DNA of 41,741 nucleotides from Phycisphaerae bacterium (GCA_030612705.1 JAUWNI010000023.1:1-41741), one strand, 5' to 3'; shown: positions 16,792 through 26,644, counted from the first letter of the stretch. Made by a program: numbers and translations. Notes: generated by a model from the letters alone, not told the origin.

Positions 16792-18087
16792 ATGCACACA
16801 CTCCAGGACCCCACCGTCATGCGAAAAACACTCGCTTTTCCCCTCTTCTTATCGATGATTGTTCTTGCCGCGCCAATATCGCCCGCGCCGGCACAGTCCA
16901 CGACCGAATCCGCCATCACGCAACAAGAACCGCCAACCGAACCGGCCAATATTCAATACTGGCTGCGCGTCACCGGGCAACGCGTCAACATCCGCTCCCG
17001 AGCCGACCTCAATAGCCGCATCGTCGGACGCGCAAACCACGACGATGTCCTCGAAGGCCGGGGCAGCGAGAACGGCTGGCACAAAATCGTTCCCCCCACG
17101 GGCGTCTTCTCACTCGTCGCCGCCCAATACATCGAACGCCTCGGCGACGATCGCGGCCTCGTCAAGGTCGACACCTCCCTCCGCGTCCGCGTCGGCAGCG
17201 ACGTCCAGCCCCGCGACCCGATGCTCAGCGAAGTCCAAACCCGCCTTCAGCACGACGCCGAGGTCAAGATCCTTGGCCAACTCGACAGTGAATGGCTCAA
17301 AATCGCCCCACCCAAAGATGTCCACGTCTACATCTCCGCCGACTACGTCGAGCACATCACCGCCGAGGTCGCCAAGCGGCCGCGGTCTGCAAAACCAACC
17401 GCCGACGAGCCGACAACCCCGGCGACTGCCTCGCCCGCTGATGTATCAACAGAGCCCGAACCAACCACCCAACCCGTCGAGCAGCCCGACCTCACCGGCC
17501 GCTGGGGCAAACGCCTCGGCTGGATCCTGAAGCTGATCGAGGAAGAGGAGCGCAAACCCCAGGATGAACAGGCCTGGGCAGCGGTCGCGAGCCATTTGCA
17601 ACCGATCGTAAATCAGCGCGAGGAGCCGCGGGTTGCCCAGCTCGCCGCCGCCTGGCTCAAAAAAGCCAACCGCCTGATCGAACACCAGGCCGTCGCTCGC
17701 GAGACCCGCCGAATCACCGGCCAAACCCCGCCCGACCAAGTCCGCCACGACCGCGCGCCCGACGAAATCCGCCGAGCCGAGGGAGATCTCAAACCCCGTC
17801 CGGAATTCGATGCCCGCGGCGTTCTGCAACCCAGCTTCGCCATCCCGGCCGGCCCCTACGGCCTGCGCTACAAGCTCGAGGACCCCTTTACCCACAAGGT
17901 GGCGGCTTACATCGAAATCTCCCCGGAACTCGGCATCAACGCCACGGGCTGCGTCGGCAAATACGTCGGCGTCCGCGGCGATAAGCAGTCGGTTGAGGGC
18001 GTCAGTGTCTCTATCCTGCGCGTCACGCGCCTAACCGTGCTCGACCCGGAAAAGCCGGCCACGCCGCCCGCTCGCGAAAAACCATAG
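16792..18087 (+). CDS. exported protein with two SH3b-like domains
   Basis: The 431 residues start with a hydrophobic export signal (MRKTLAFPLFLSMIVLAAP at residues 10-28, probable cleavage after PAQ), so it should act in the periplasm. Two SH3b-like domains follow at ~55-115 (VNIRSRADLNSRIVGR, then GWHKIVPP) and ~120-190 (LRVRVGSDV, then WLKIAPPKDVHVYISADYV). Bacterial SH3 domains often bind peptidoglycan. A linker rich in Pro, Thr and Glu (~195-235) leads to a helical region and a compact C-terminal domain (~335-425). The ATG at 16792 has GGAGG 7 bases upstream and a candidate promoter above it. The following genes encode lipoproteins, so a cell-wall or envelope role is likely. Confidence 0.82.
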   Translation: MHTLQDPTVMRKTLAFPLFLSMIVLAAPISPAPAQSTTESAITQQEPPTEPANIQYWLRVTGQRVNIRSRADLNSRIVGRANHDDVLEGRGSENGWHKIVPPTGVFSLVAAQYIERLGDDRGLVKVDTSLRVRVGSDVQPRDPMLSEVQTRLQHDAEVKILGQLDSEWLKIAPPKDVHVYISADYVEHITAEVAKRPRSAKPTADEPTTPATASPADVSTEPEPTTQPVEQPDLTGRWGKRLGWILKLIEEEERKPQDEQAWAAVASHLQPIVNQREEPRVAQLAAAWLKKANRLIEHQAVARETRRITGQTPPDQVRHDRAPDEIRRAEGDLKPRPEFDARGVLQPSFAIPAGPYGLRYKLEDPFTHKVAAYIEISPELGINATGCVGKYVGVRGDKQSVEGVSVSILRVTRLTVLDPEKPATPPAREKP

Positions 18088-18146
18088 CACCCGCTACAAT
18101 CACCGCCCTGGGCAAGTACTAGCGAACTTTGACAAGGAACTGAATC

Positions 18147-18341
18147 ATGAAGCGTTGGATGCTCTCAAAAGGATTGTGGCGCCTTTGGATCCCCGGCGGC
18201 TCGATGCTGCTGCTGGGCGGCTGTGGACTCAGCGATGCACAACTGGCCTCGGTCTGGCAGTCCGTCATCACGACCGCTTTGACTACCATGATGTCTCAGT
18301 GGGCCACCACGCTATTTGGTGCGGCTAGCGGCGCTACCTAA
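18147..18341 (+). CDS. small lipoprotein
   Basis: A 64-residue protein with a basic start, a hydrophobic segment and a lipobox LLGGC with the lipidated cysteine at C26. The mature part is only ~39 residues (GLSDAQLASVWQSVITTALT, then a WATTLFGAAS segment) and probably forms one amphipathic helix. AAGGAA lies about 8 bases before the ATG. I do not recognise a family. It sits 59 bases after the SH3 protein and 55 bases before a larger lipoprotein on the same strand, which supports a real gene of an envelope cluster. Confidence 0.7.
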   Translation: MKRWMLSKGLWRLWIPGGSMLLLGGCGLSDAQLASVWQSVITTALTTMMSQWATTLFGAASGAT

Positions 18342-18396
18342 TCGGGAACCGGCAATCATGGGCCGACCTCTTCACCTGTCACAAGGGAAATAAGTT

Positions 18397-19464
18397 ATGT
18401 TGCGCGGTCTGAGAACGCTCGCGTTCCTCGTACTGCTGGCCGCCTGGGGTTGTGGCGGCGGCGGTAAGAGCACCTTCATCACGCAATATCCCCAGTGGGA
18501 CTGGGAGCAGTACGAGCGCATCGCCGTCGTTCCCTTCCACTACCACCACGGCAAGCCCGGCGCGGATGAAGCTGCCCGCCAGGCCACTTTCATGCTCGAG
18601 GACCTGCTCGCCGCCAACGGAAACTTCAACGTCCTCGAGCGCGACGTTCTCAAGGACGTCCTGACCGAGCAGGATCTCTCACAGCTCGCGGACGTCGCCG
18701 ACCCCAGCACGATTCTCCCCCCCGGCAAGGTCCAGATCGCCCAGGCCATCGTCGTCGGCAAAATCACCCAGTTCGACACCGACGCCCAGCGCCAGGAAAA
18801 ACGCCGACCGGTATACGCCAAGGACCGCAAGGGCCGCATCCGCCGCGACCGCTCCGGCCGCCCGATCGTAGTCCGCGAGGAAATCATCCAGATCTTCCGG
18901 CACGAGGGCACGGTCGGCGGCAGCGTCCGCGTGATCGACGCCGCCACCGGCAAGGTGCTTTTCGCATACAAGGCCCGACCGATCACGCGCGACGACACCC
19001 AGCGCGGCTCCCCGCCCCGGGCCACGCCCGAGGAACTGGCCATCGAAGCCGCCAAGGAGCTCGCGGTCGATTGCTACAACCGCGTCGCCCCGATCAAGAC
19101 CGAGGTCAAGCTCAGCAGCAGCAGCCTGATCGTCGCGCTGGACTACTACGACGGCGAATACGACAAGACCAAGAAAATCTCCACCGAGCTCGACAACTTC
19201 CTGCTCGTCGTACGCAAGTTGCCCCGGCAGTGCGACCGCAACCCCTTCCGCGTCGCCATCGCCCCCGAAGACGGCCGCAACATCTTCGAGGAGGAATTCG
19301 TCTGGTCGTCGAACAACCCGGTCCGCGGAATGTCCTGGGAAATCCCCGTCGAACTGCTGAAATCATCCGGCGCCGAAAAATTCGTCGTCAAGCTCTACGG
19401 CGGCACCGGCGAAGAACCCCTGCTGGACCGCGACTTCAAACTCGAACCCCCCGAGAAGGACTAG
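18397..19464 (+). CDS. lipoprotein with CsgG-like N-terminal fold
   Basis: A 355-residue exported protein. The N-terminus (MLRGLRTLAFLVLLAAWGC) is a signal peptide with a somewhat atypical lipobox (AWGC, C19). The segment RIAVVPFHYHHGKPG, followed by LEDLLAANGNFNVLERDVLKDV and VVGKITQF, resembles CsgG/GNA1162-type envelope lipoproteins that bind the outer membrane. The basic insertion RKGRIRRDRSGRP lies near residue 150, and the C-terminal ~120 residues are beta-rich. The start has AAGGGAAA 6-13 bases upstream. It follows a small lipoprotein gene. A pore role is not shown; envelope stress or surface assembly are possible. Confidence 0.78.
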   Translation: MLRGLRTLAFLVLLAAWGCGGGGKSTFITQYPQWDWEQYERIAVVPFHYHHGKPGADEAARQATFMLEDLLAANGNFNVLERDVLKDVLTEQDLSQLADVADPSTILPPGKVQIAQAIVVGKITQFDTDAQRQEKRRPVYAKDRKGRIRRDRSGRPIVVREEIIQIFRHEGTVGGSVRVIDAATGKVLFAYKARPITRDDTQRGSPPRATPEELAIEAAKELAVDCYNRVAPIKTEVKLSSSSLIVALDYYDGEYDKTKKISTELDNFLLVVRKLPRQCDRNPFRVAIAPEDGRNIFEEEFVWSSNNPVRGMSWEIPVELLKSSGAEKFVVKLYGGTGEEPLLDRDFKLEPPEKD

Positions 19465-19483
19465 CCCGGTTTCAAAAAGTCTG

Positions 19484-19560
19484 TAGCGGCCGACGCCCCT
19501 GTCGGCCGTAGAGTGTTCGAAGATTCTACGTCCGACACGGGGATCGGACGCTACATGTTT
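19484..19560. repeat. dispersed inverted repeat between convergent genes
   Basis: TGTAGCGGCCGACGCCCCTG then TCGGCCGTAGAG on the left and CTACGTCCGACACGGGGATC then GGACGCTACATG on the right form nested arms. It uses the same GTAGCGGCCGAC / GCTAC core as family A. It lies between the convergent lipoprotein and radical SAM genes and could terminate both. Confidence 0.55.
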
Positions 19561-19601
19561 TTTGAATTTGGTCTCGGGGTGGGCATTGCCCGCCATCTTT
19601 G

Positions 19602-21050
19602 CTACCGTGCCACCCCCACATCCAGGTGCATCCGAAACGAATCCAGAATCTTGCCAAACCGCTGCGTATTCTCGATCGGCGTAAACCCGAACCGCCGCTG
19701 ATCGCGCGGCACCTGTATCTTCGCCATTCGCTTCCACCCCCGATTCATCCCCAGCACAAACAGCGCCGTCGTCAAACTCCGCGTGCGAATCAATGTCCGC
19801 ACCGCGCGCTTGATCACCCAGTTCTCCTTCGCCGCCGCGTGCCGCAACTCGTAAATCGCCTCGTCCAGCTCCCGCGCCGTCATATTCTTCGGGCGATAAA
19901 CCGTCTCCGTAAACGTGTAGCGCTCCCAATCCTCCGGATAATCCGTCGCCAGCAAACGCCCCTCCCGACGATAACGCTCGTACATCTTCGTATCCGGCAA
20001 CGGCGTCAGATTCGTGATCTGAATGATATCCACCCCCAGCTTCACCGCCGCCAACGCCGTGTCCGCCACCGTCTCCGGCGTGTCCTGGTCCGACCCGATG
20101 ATAAACCCCCCGAAAACCGCGATCCCCGCCTTGTGAAACCCGTCCACCAACTCCTGATAGCGGCTCACGTTCCTGCGATTGATTCCTTTGGAATACTCCT
20201 TCAGCGACTCGGCGTTGAACGTCTCAAACCCGATCAACATCCCCCGGCAACCCGCCTTGTACGCCAGCCGCAATCCTTCCGGATCCTCGCCCATGTTGAT
20301 CGTCGTTTGGCTGAACCATAGCCGCTTCCTGCCGTGCTTGATGATCGCCCGCAGCAAATCCTTGGACCACTCCGCGTGCCGCTGGCCAAGCCCGAAAAAA
20401 TTGTCGTCCACCACAAAGATGAACTTCTTCAGGGTTGCATTCCACTCATCGACAATGTCGGTGATTCGCCGCCGGCGAATCTTCGGCCCGTTGAACTTCG
20501 TTACCGAGCAATACTCACAACCCACCGGGCAGCCCCGCGAGGTCTGTATCGCCGAGACGTCGTACTGACCGTTCACCGGCTCCAAATCCTGCGCGGCTCG
20601 GCCGAACCCCGTCACTTCAAGATCAGACAGCTCGCCCTGGTACCGTGACTGGAGCTCCCCCGCCGCCGCGTCACGCACGATCCGCGGCCAAATCTCATCG
20701 CATTCGCCGATCGCGATCGAATCGGCGTACGGCTGGGCCTCGTCCGGGCAAGCCGACGCGTGCGGCCCACCCATCACCGTCATGATCCCCTGCTTCCGAC
20801 ATGCCTGGGCGATCTCGTACGCCCGCGTGGCACCGCTCGAATACGAAGTGATGCCCACCAGGTCATACCGTTCGCGCGTCAGCTCCGTATCCGTGTACCG
20901 AGCCCCGAAAACCTCGTCCACAATATCAACCGAATGCTCCTCCGGCACCAACCTGGCCAGCACTTGCAACCCAAGCTGCGGAATGAAGCTCCCAACGGTG
21001 TGATACCCCTGGCTGCGACGCGTAATCGGGTTAACCAGCGCAATCCGCAC
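19602..21050 (-). CDS. B12-binding-type radical SAM protein
   Basis: A 482-residue radical SAM enzyme. The N-terminal ~130 residues form a cobalamin-binding-like Rossmann domain (DLVGITSYSSGATRAYEIA, MGGPHASACPDEA), without an obvious DxHxxG cobalamin ligand motif. The [4Fe-4S] cysteines are C174, C178 and C181 in SRGCPVGCEYC. FVVDDNFFG, RGMLIGFETFNAESLKEYSK and GFIIGSDQDTPET are typical of this superfamily. The start is taken as the GTG at 21050 with AAGGA about 9 bases upstream; a longer frame translates repeat DNA. Relatives act in hopanoid, lipid and antibiotic methylation, but nothing nearby fixes the substrate. Transcribed in the same direction as the upstream transporter after ~180 bases. 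Confidence 0.88.
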   Translation of the reverse strand: MRIALVNPITRRSQGYHTVGSFIPQLGLQVLARLVPEEHSVDIVDEVFGARYTDTELTRERYDLVGITSYSSGATRAYEIAQACRKQGIMTVMGGPHASACPDEAQPYADSIAIGECDEIWPRIVRDAAAGELQSRYQGELSDLEVTGFGRAAQDLEPVNGQYDVSAIQTSRGCPVGCEYCSVTKFNGPKIRRRRITDIVDEWNATLKKFIFVVDDNFFGLGQRHAEWSKDLLRAIIKHGRKRLWFSQTTINMGEDPEGLRLAYKAGCRGMLIGFETFNAESLKEYSKGINRRNVSRYQELVDGFHKAGIAVFGGFIIGSDQDTPETVADTALAAVKLGVDIIQITNLTPLPDTKMYERYRREGRLLATDYPEDWERYTFTETVYRPKNMTARELDEAIYELRHAAAKENWVIKRAVRTLIRTRSLTTALFVLGMNRGWKRMAKIQVPRDQRRFGFTPIENTQRFGKILDSFRMHLDVGVAR

Positions 21051-21231
21051 GGCGGTTCCTTCCACGAATGTCCAAGCAAGACGGTGCCGGACCACTAAAG
21101 CGTGTTTCGATAAAGTGTAGTGGCCCGCGCCCCGCGCGGCCACCCGTGCACAAACCGGCCGCGGAGCCGAAATCGATAAAAAGTAGCCAAACTACGCCAG
21201 CCGCGTTTTACAACATGAGCAAAGCTCGTGT

Positions 21232-22605
21232 TTACAAGGACCGGCGACGGTCAATCATGTTCGTCACGAACTTGAAGACCAGCAGCGCGACAAACGCCGT
21301 AACGCCAACCCCGGTAAACACGTACCAGATGTAATGCGCGTGGGCATAGGCCGCCGGCATTTGAGCCGTCCCGGCCAGAGCAGCCTCCCACTGAGCGTGG
21401 TCGGCGGCCGAAAGCGTCCGTGGATCGGGGCAGTAGGCGTCGAGCAAATAGCCGGAGATGACAAACCCGAAGAGCCACGCGAAAAACGTGGTCAGGTGTT
21501 GGTAACCCAGATAAAGACCGACTTCACCTTCGGGCGCTTGCTTCGACGCGTATTCCAGAAACTTCGGCGACAGGAAACACTCGGCCAGACCCTGCAAGCC
21601 GATCCCGATGATGACCATAAGAATCAGCGGGTGCATTGAAAACAGTCCGAAGATACTGATGCTGTTGCCGGTGATGGATTCGAGTAGCGGCGCCAAAGCG
21701 ATTATAAGCGCGGTAAGTGGGATGATCAGCAGACCGATCCCGATCGCGTTTTCCGGCTTGAAATGACGCACCAGGTGCGTGATGGACACGACGCAGACAA
21801 CTACGACGAACGGGTTGATGTTGGCCAGCCACTCCGGCCGGTAACCTTGACCCAGCAGTCGTTCGATGTAGGTCGGCATCGACGCGTAGAGCTGACCCTG
21901 AATCGCCCAGAAGCCGGCAACAATCAGGATCAGGCTCAGGAAGCGGAAGTTGCCCATCACCTTGACGAGTCCCCGCAATGCTTCCTTGACGGTCTTGCCC
22001 GTGCCTTTCGTATCAACGTTCCTGTAGAAGATGGCGACGAGCAGCAGGGCCGTGAACGCCATCCCCGCCGCGTAAAAATTGATGTATTGCAGGCCCAGGC
22101 GCGTGTTGAGCTCGGCGGCCAGACCTTTCCCGCTGAACGCCCCGATGTTGACCACCATGTAAAAAATCGACATCGCCCGGGCGCGGTGCGCGGAATCGCT
22201 GCACTTGGCAACCGTGCCCGAGATCACCGGCTTGACGATCGCACCGCCGAACATGATCAGACTAAGCGCGATGATGGCCGTGATCTTTAGTTGGAAAGCG
22301 CCGAGCAGCGCATAACCGCCGGTGAGCAGGACGAAAGCCAGAATAAGGGCCTGCTTGAATCCGACCTTGTCGGCCATGATGCCCATGAACGTCGGGAGGA
22401 AGTAAAGGATCGATGAGAAAAGGGCGGCCACCCAGCCGGCCTCGACATCGGTAAAGCCGATATCGATGTTGAGGTACCGTACGAGCGTGATGAACATCCC
22501 GTAATACGCCGCCCGCTCACACAGCTCCGCCCCGTTCGCGTACCAGAACGTGGCGGGAAAACGCCAATTCAGTTTTTGCGGCTGTTCCAGGGTCGGTTCG
22601 GTCAT
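21232..22605 (-). CDS. POT/MFS-type peptide transporter
   Basis: A 457-residue inner-membrane transporter with about twelve hydrophobic segments. Residues ~25-40 carry NGAELCERAAYYGMF, close to the proton-oligopeptide transporter signature ExxERxxYYG, so proton-driven di- or tripeptide uptake is the best guess. The later IGIGLQGLAECFLSPKFLEY corresponds to the second conserved POT region, containing the glutamate often needed for peptide recognition. The ATG at 22605 has GAGGC about 6 bases upstream. The window also encodes an M42 aminopeptidase, PutA and threonine-degrading enzymes, consistent with growth on peptides. Other MFS substrates cannot be excluded. Confidence 0.87.
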   Translation of the reverse strand: MTEPTLEQPQKLNWRFPATFWYANGAELCERAAYYGMFITLVRYLNIDIGFTDVEAGWVAALFSSILYFLPTFMGIMADKVGFKQALILAFVLLTGGYALLGAFQLKITAIIALSLIMFGGAIVKPVISGTVAKCSDSAHRARAMSIFYMVVNIGAFSGKGLAAELNTRLGLQYINFYAAGMAFTALLLVAIFYRNVDTKGTGKTVKEALRGLVKVMGNFRFLSLILIVAGFWAIQGQLYASMPTYIERLLGQGYRPEWLANINPFVVVVCVVSITHLVRHFKPENAIGIGLLIIPLTALIIALAPLLESITGNSISIFGLFSMHPLILMVIIGIGLQGLAECFLSPKFLEYASKQAPEGEVGLYLGYQHLTTFFAWLFGFVISGYLLDAYCPDPRTLSAADHAQWEAALAGTAQMPAAYAHAHYIWYVFTGVGVTAFVALLVFKFVTNMIDRRRSL

Positions 22606-22918
22606 AGTGCCTCAAACTCCCGCGCTCGGTTGGGGGCAAACATCGAAAGCAGGATCATACCCGGCATCGAGGCCGATGTTCAAACCGCGGATCGAAGATT
22701 GGGTTTCAAGTGTGTAACAATGCAAGCGCCGGGTGCCACGGGCAAGCGTCGCAAGCAGTAAACGCACCAACGCGAGGCCCACCTCGCAGGAAAAAAGGTA
22801 CACAATAGCAAGAAAGCAAGCTTGCCCGTGCGGTCCGTTTCTGATGGACCGTGTGCGGGGGAACACAGGCCAGAACTGCCGCGAGTCCCCTTTGTGTCCC
22901 GCCAAAACAAAACGCGTT
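22606..22918. other. intergenic region between putA and the transporter
   Basis: About 310 bases with no gene. Near 22825-22859 an imperfect hairpin (GGTCC / GGACC core) lies ~60 bases past the putA stop and could end that transcript. No promoter for the minus-strand transporter stands out. Confidence 0.5.
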
Positions 22919-25900
22919 TTATCCCAACGACTCAACCACCTCTTCGCTCGGCGCGAAGCCGCGTCGCAACGTGTTCTCCGTGATGGTGCGCGGCTCGCAG
23001 AACTGAATGAGATAGTCGGGGCCGCCGGCCTTGCCGCCCAGGCCGGACATCTTGAAGCCCCCGAAGGGTTGCAGGTCGACCAGGGCGCCGGTGATCTTGC
23101 GGTTAATGTAGAGATTCCCGCACTCGCACTCGTTGCGAGCACGCTCCAGATTGGCCGGACTGCGCGAGAAAACCCCGCCGGTCAGCGCGAAATCGGTCCC
23201 GTTGAAAATCTCGATCGCGTGATCAAAGTCGCGGGCCTTGATGATCGCGAGCACCGGACCGAATATCTCTTCCCGAGCGATACGGGCATCGGGCATCACG
23301 TCGGTGAAGATCGCCGGACCGATATAGTAGCCGGAATCATTATCCGCGATGACCTGGCTGACATCGACTTCGAGCGCACAATTGGCTTCCTGCTTGCCGA
23401 CCTCGATCATCCCGCGAATCGATTCGAAAGCCTGCTGATCGATCACCGGCGGCACCGCCGTGGCACTATCATCAGCCGGCCCGACCTTCGCTCCGCGGAC
23501 CGATTCGATCAGCCGCTCAACAAAACGCTCATAGATCGACTCGACAACAATACACCGGCTGGCGGCCGAGCACTTCTGACCGGCGTAGCCCAAGGCACTG
23601 GCCACCACGCCCTTGATCGACTCATCGAGGTCGGCGTCGGAGTCGATGATGATCGCGTTCTTCCCACCCATCTCCGCGATGACCTTCTTGAGCGCCGGCT
23701 GCGACGTCGGCCCCTCGGCGGCGAGCTGGTTGATCCGACTGCCAACCTCACGTGAGCCGGTGAAAGCAACCATCGCCACCTTGGGATGCCGGACGAGCAA
23801 CTCGCCGACTTCCGAGCCAGGTCCCGGCAGATAGTTGACCACGCCCACGGGCAATCCGGCGGCTTCGAGAATGTCCATCAGCTTGAAGGCCACAACCGCC
23901 GCCGAACTCGCCGGCTTGATGACCACCGTATTACCCGTGACAACCGCGGCGGTGGTCATGCCGGTCAGGATCGCCAGCGGGAAGTTCCAGGGGCTGATGA
24001 CCGCCACAACGCCGCGCGGCGTATAAACGTATTCATTAGTCTCCCCCGGTATGTCGCGACGCCGAACGGAATCCGCCATCCGGATCATTTCCTTGCCGTA
24101 ATAATTGCAGAAGTCGATCGCTTCGGAAATGTCGGCGTCGGCCTCGCGCCAGGGCTTGCCGCACTCGAAGACCTCCACGCCCGCAAGATTGAAACGACGC
24201 TCCCGCATCAGCTCGGCAATCTTGAACAGATACTCCGCGCGTTCGTGCGGCGACACGGCTCGCCATGTCTGATGCGCATCCGCGGCCGCCGCAACCGCCT
24301 GTTCGACTTGTGCGGCACCTCCCTGGGTAACCCTGCCGACGATTTCACTCGGTCGAGAAGGATTGAGCGATTCCTTCCACTGCCCGGTCGTGACATTTTG
24401 CCCGTTGATAATCAGCGGGTACTCACGGCCCATCTCGGCCCGCGCGTTGGCCAGCCCGGCCTGCATCTGCTGTCGCTGCTGCTCGCGGATAAAGTTCGTA
24501 TTCGAAACGTTCTCGAACGGATCCATAATGGGTTCCTCAAACTCGTACTTGACGATGATCGGTTTCACCGGCGGCGGCGTGGCGACACCGGTTTCATTCG
24601 GGTCTCTCAAAAGGTCCTCTCGCGGCGTGTCTTCACCCGCCTGACGGAGAAAACCCTCGTTGGCGGTGTTTTCAAGAAGTCGGCGAATGAAGTACGCCAT
24701 CCCGGGAAGTAACTGACCATAAGGCGTGTAAATCCGACAACGCTGCCCCATCTCAACCCCCGCGCGTTTGATCGGATCACCCATCCCGTAAAGCATCTGC
24801 AACTCGAAGTGCGAGCCGGGAATTTCGTACAGCCGGCGATGGGCGATCGCACACGCCAGACTGCGAATGTTGTGACTCGCGAAAGCACAGGGCGTGTGCT
24901 TCCAGTTCTTCAGCAGGATATTTGTCATACGCTCAAAGCACGCGTCCGACTCCCACTTCTGCTCCCACACCGGCCAGGGCCAGCCGGCCTGATCGGCCCA
25001 GACCGTTTCCGAGTCCCAATACGCACCCTTCACCAGACGAACCCACGTCGGCGTCCCGCGTTTCTTGGCCCACTCGACGAAGTTGTACGCGTCCTGGTCG
25101 CCATCTCTGAGATAGGCTTGCAGAACGATCCCGAAATGCGGGTAGTCGCGAAACTCCTTCTCCATCAAAAGCTCGTAGCAGATTTCGAGCGTGAGATCCT
25201 TGATCGCGTAGTGCTCCATATCAATGTGTATGTGAGCACCACCCTCCATCCCCTTCCGCAGCAGCGGCCGCAGACGATCCTTCGCGATCTCCTTGCTCCG
25301 CTCCGGCGCGATCCCGTCTAGGCCGGGATGGATCGAGGTCAGCTTGATCGAAACGTTGACCCGCGGAATCGGCTCCCCACCCCCCTCGTCAACCAGCGCC
25401 ACCGGCGACCACGTCGCGGCCTTCTTCGGCAATTCGGTGATTAGGTCAAGATAGGTCTCCTGATACTTTTGTGCTTCCTTGCCCGAGAGGGCCGCCTCGC
25501 CCAGCACGTCGATCGTAAACGCCAACTGCTGTTTACGCATGCGGCGAATCGCGCGCTCGGCCTCTGCGGGCGTGGTGCCGGCGATGAACCGGCCCGCCAT
25601 CAGCATCGAGGTCTTCCACGCAATCCACGAGAGCAGGCGCGGGCGGAGAGAGTCGAGGTGTTTGAAATCCATCACGCTCGACACGAACTTGTCGAGCTGG
25701 TCTTGCCCGTACCCGCCTTCGAGTTCCTTCAGCGCCGCTTGTCGTTCCCGTCGAACGTCCCGGCGTGCGTGGCCGTTGCCGTTGCGCTCGGGTAGGACGA
25801 AGTATTCCTTCATGTGCCGGGCGATCTCGGGCGGGTTGTAACCGACCGTCGGCAAAACGTCGATGAACCGGAAGGCTTGCACCTTGAGACGCTCGTTCTT

Positions 25901-26041
25901 CATGCACAGTGCCAGACCCCAATCCTGCCACCACTGAAACTGAGTGATCCAGGGTTCGTTCCTCTCCATCCGGTCGAACATCTCATTGCCGAGCCGGACA
26001 GTCAGGTCCTCAATCTGTTGTTGCGAAACATTTCCGGTCAC
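22919..26041 (-). CDS. putA: bifunctional proline dehydrogenase / P5C dehydrogenase
   Basis: A 1040-residue enzyme converting proline to glutamate in two steps. The N-terminal half (~100-500) is the FAD-dependent proline dehydrogenase barrel (VNVSIKLTSIHPGLD, HIHIDMEHYAIKDLT, LQAYLRDGDQDAY, VRLVKGAYWDSE, YTPYGQLLPGMAYFIRRL with the substrate-binding arginine pair). The C-terminal half (~530-1040) is an aldehyde dehydrogenase: ISPWNFPLAI, FTGSREVG, general base E790 and nucleophile C824 in GQKCSAASR. There is no DNA-binding ribbon-helix-helix domain, so it is not self-regulating like E. coli PutA. I prefer the GTG at 26041, with GAGGTG just upstream, over a TTG 30 bases earlier. It stands alone, flanked by repeats on the right. 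Confidence 0.95.
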   Translation of the reverse strand: MTGNVSQQQIEDLTVRLGNEMFDRMERNEPWITQFQWWQDWGLALCMKNERLKVQAFRFIDVLPTVGYNPPEIARHMKEYFVLPERNGNGHARRDVRRERQAALKELEGGYGQDQLDKFVSSVMDFKHLDSLRPRLLSWIAWKTSMLMAGRFIAGTTPAEAERAIRRMRKQQLAFTIDVLGEAALSGKEAQKYQETYLDLITELPKKAATWSPVALVDEGGGEPIPRVNVSIKLTSIHPGLDGIAPERSKEIAKDRLRPLLRKGMEGGAHIHIDMEHYAIKDLTLEICYELLMEKEFRDYPHFGIVLQAYLRDGDQDAYNFVEWAKKRGTPTWVRLVKGAYWDSETVWADQAGWPWPVWEQKWESDACFERMTNILLKNWKHTPCAFASHNIRSLACAIAHRRLYEIPGSHFELQMLYGMGDPIKRAGVEMGQRCRIYTPYGQLLPGMAYFIRRLLENTANEGFLRQAGEDTPREDLLRDPNETGVATPPPVKPIIVKYEFEEPIMDPFENVSNTNFIREQQRQQMQAGLANARAEMGREYPLIINGQNVTTGQWKESLNPSRPSEIVGRVTQGGAAQVEQAVAAAADAHQTWRAVSPHERAEYLFKIAELMRERRFNLAGVEVFECGKPWREADADISEAIDFCNYYGKEMIRMADSVRRRDIPGETNEYVYTPRGVVAVISPWNFPLAILTGMTTAAVVTGNTVVIKPASSAAVVAFKLMDILEAAGLPVGVVNYLPGPGSEVGELLVRHPKVAMVAFTGSREVGSRINQLAAEGPTSQPALKKVIAEMGGKNAIIIDSDADLDESIKGVVASALGYAGQKCSAASRCIVVESIYERFVERLIESVRGAKVGPADDSATAVPPVIDQQAFESIRGMIEVGKQEANCALEVDVSQVIADNDSGYYIGPAIFTDVMPDARIAREEIFGPVLAIIKARDFDHAIEIFNGTDFALTGGVFSRSPANLERARNECECGNLYINRKITGALVDLQPFGGFKMSGLGGKAGGPDYLIQFCEPRTITENTLRRGFAPSEEVVESLG

Positions 26042-26239
26042 AAAACACCTCGGGAATTCACCTGGCCGCAACGATCACCCGCGTCCCATTCGCCGTGAGA
26101 CAGGGGTCGAGCAGCGCGCACTCCGCATCTTACTGTCCCGGATTCCAGGAACAAACCCCCGCCGACGTTCAAGAATCGTTGAAAATTACAGGAGACTACA
26201 AGGGATGCGTCATAGTCGAGGCGGGCTGCGGGAGAGAAC

Positions 26240-26354
26240 GTAGCGTCCGCCCCCCGTGGCGGACGTCGAGAAACGGAAACCGTTCGTCGTTTGACGTCGG
26301 CCGCGGGGGGCCGACGCTACAACCCGAAAACCAAAACGTGACGGAGCACTAGTA
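26240..26354. repeat. composite hairpin repeat ending in a family B-like terminus
   Basis: GTAGCGTCCGCCCCCCGTGG then CGGACGTCGA and TTGACGTCGGCCGCGGGGGG then CCGACGCTAC form two palindromes facing each other (26240-26320). The tail AAAACCAAAACGTGACGGAG then CACTAGTA ends exactly like the right end of the element at 26491-26644. A related copy is at 39436-39575. Confidence 0.6.
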
Positions 26355-26490
26355 CTCCATCCCGTGTACAATGTCGGGTGGCACAGCGCGGCCTTCGGCC
26401 GCAACCAAAACCAAGGGTGGCACAGGCGTCTCGCCTGTGGAAATCTCGGGCGGGACGCCCAAGCCACCCACAAGTCCAGCATTGATTGAA

Positions 26491-26644
26491 TACTAGTGCT
26501 TTGTCTAGGTTGATTTGATGGGTAGTGTTTCTTTCGAGGCCGTGATAATACTTGAAGAGGGCAACAATACTCGAGGAGCCGCGGACTGAAGTACGCGGCT
26601 CCTCGGGTTGAACCCATCAAAGCAACACTGACGGAGCACTAGTA
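26491..26644. repeat. family B MITE-like element with TA flanks
   Basis: Left end TACTAGTGCTTTGTC and right end GACGGAGCACTAGTA. Aligned as inverted repeats, the ends match at about 26 of 33 bases, down to TTTGATGGGT on the left and its complement ACCCATCAAA on the right. TA flanks each side, as expected for target duplication by IS630/Tc1-type elements. The interior (~85 bp) has no ORF but contains a family D hairpin (GAGGAGCCGCGG / CGCGGCTCCTC). The helper transposase is not in the window. Confidence 0.72.
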
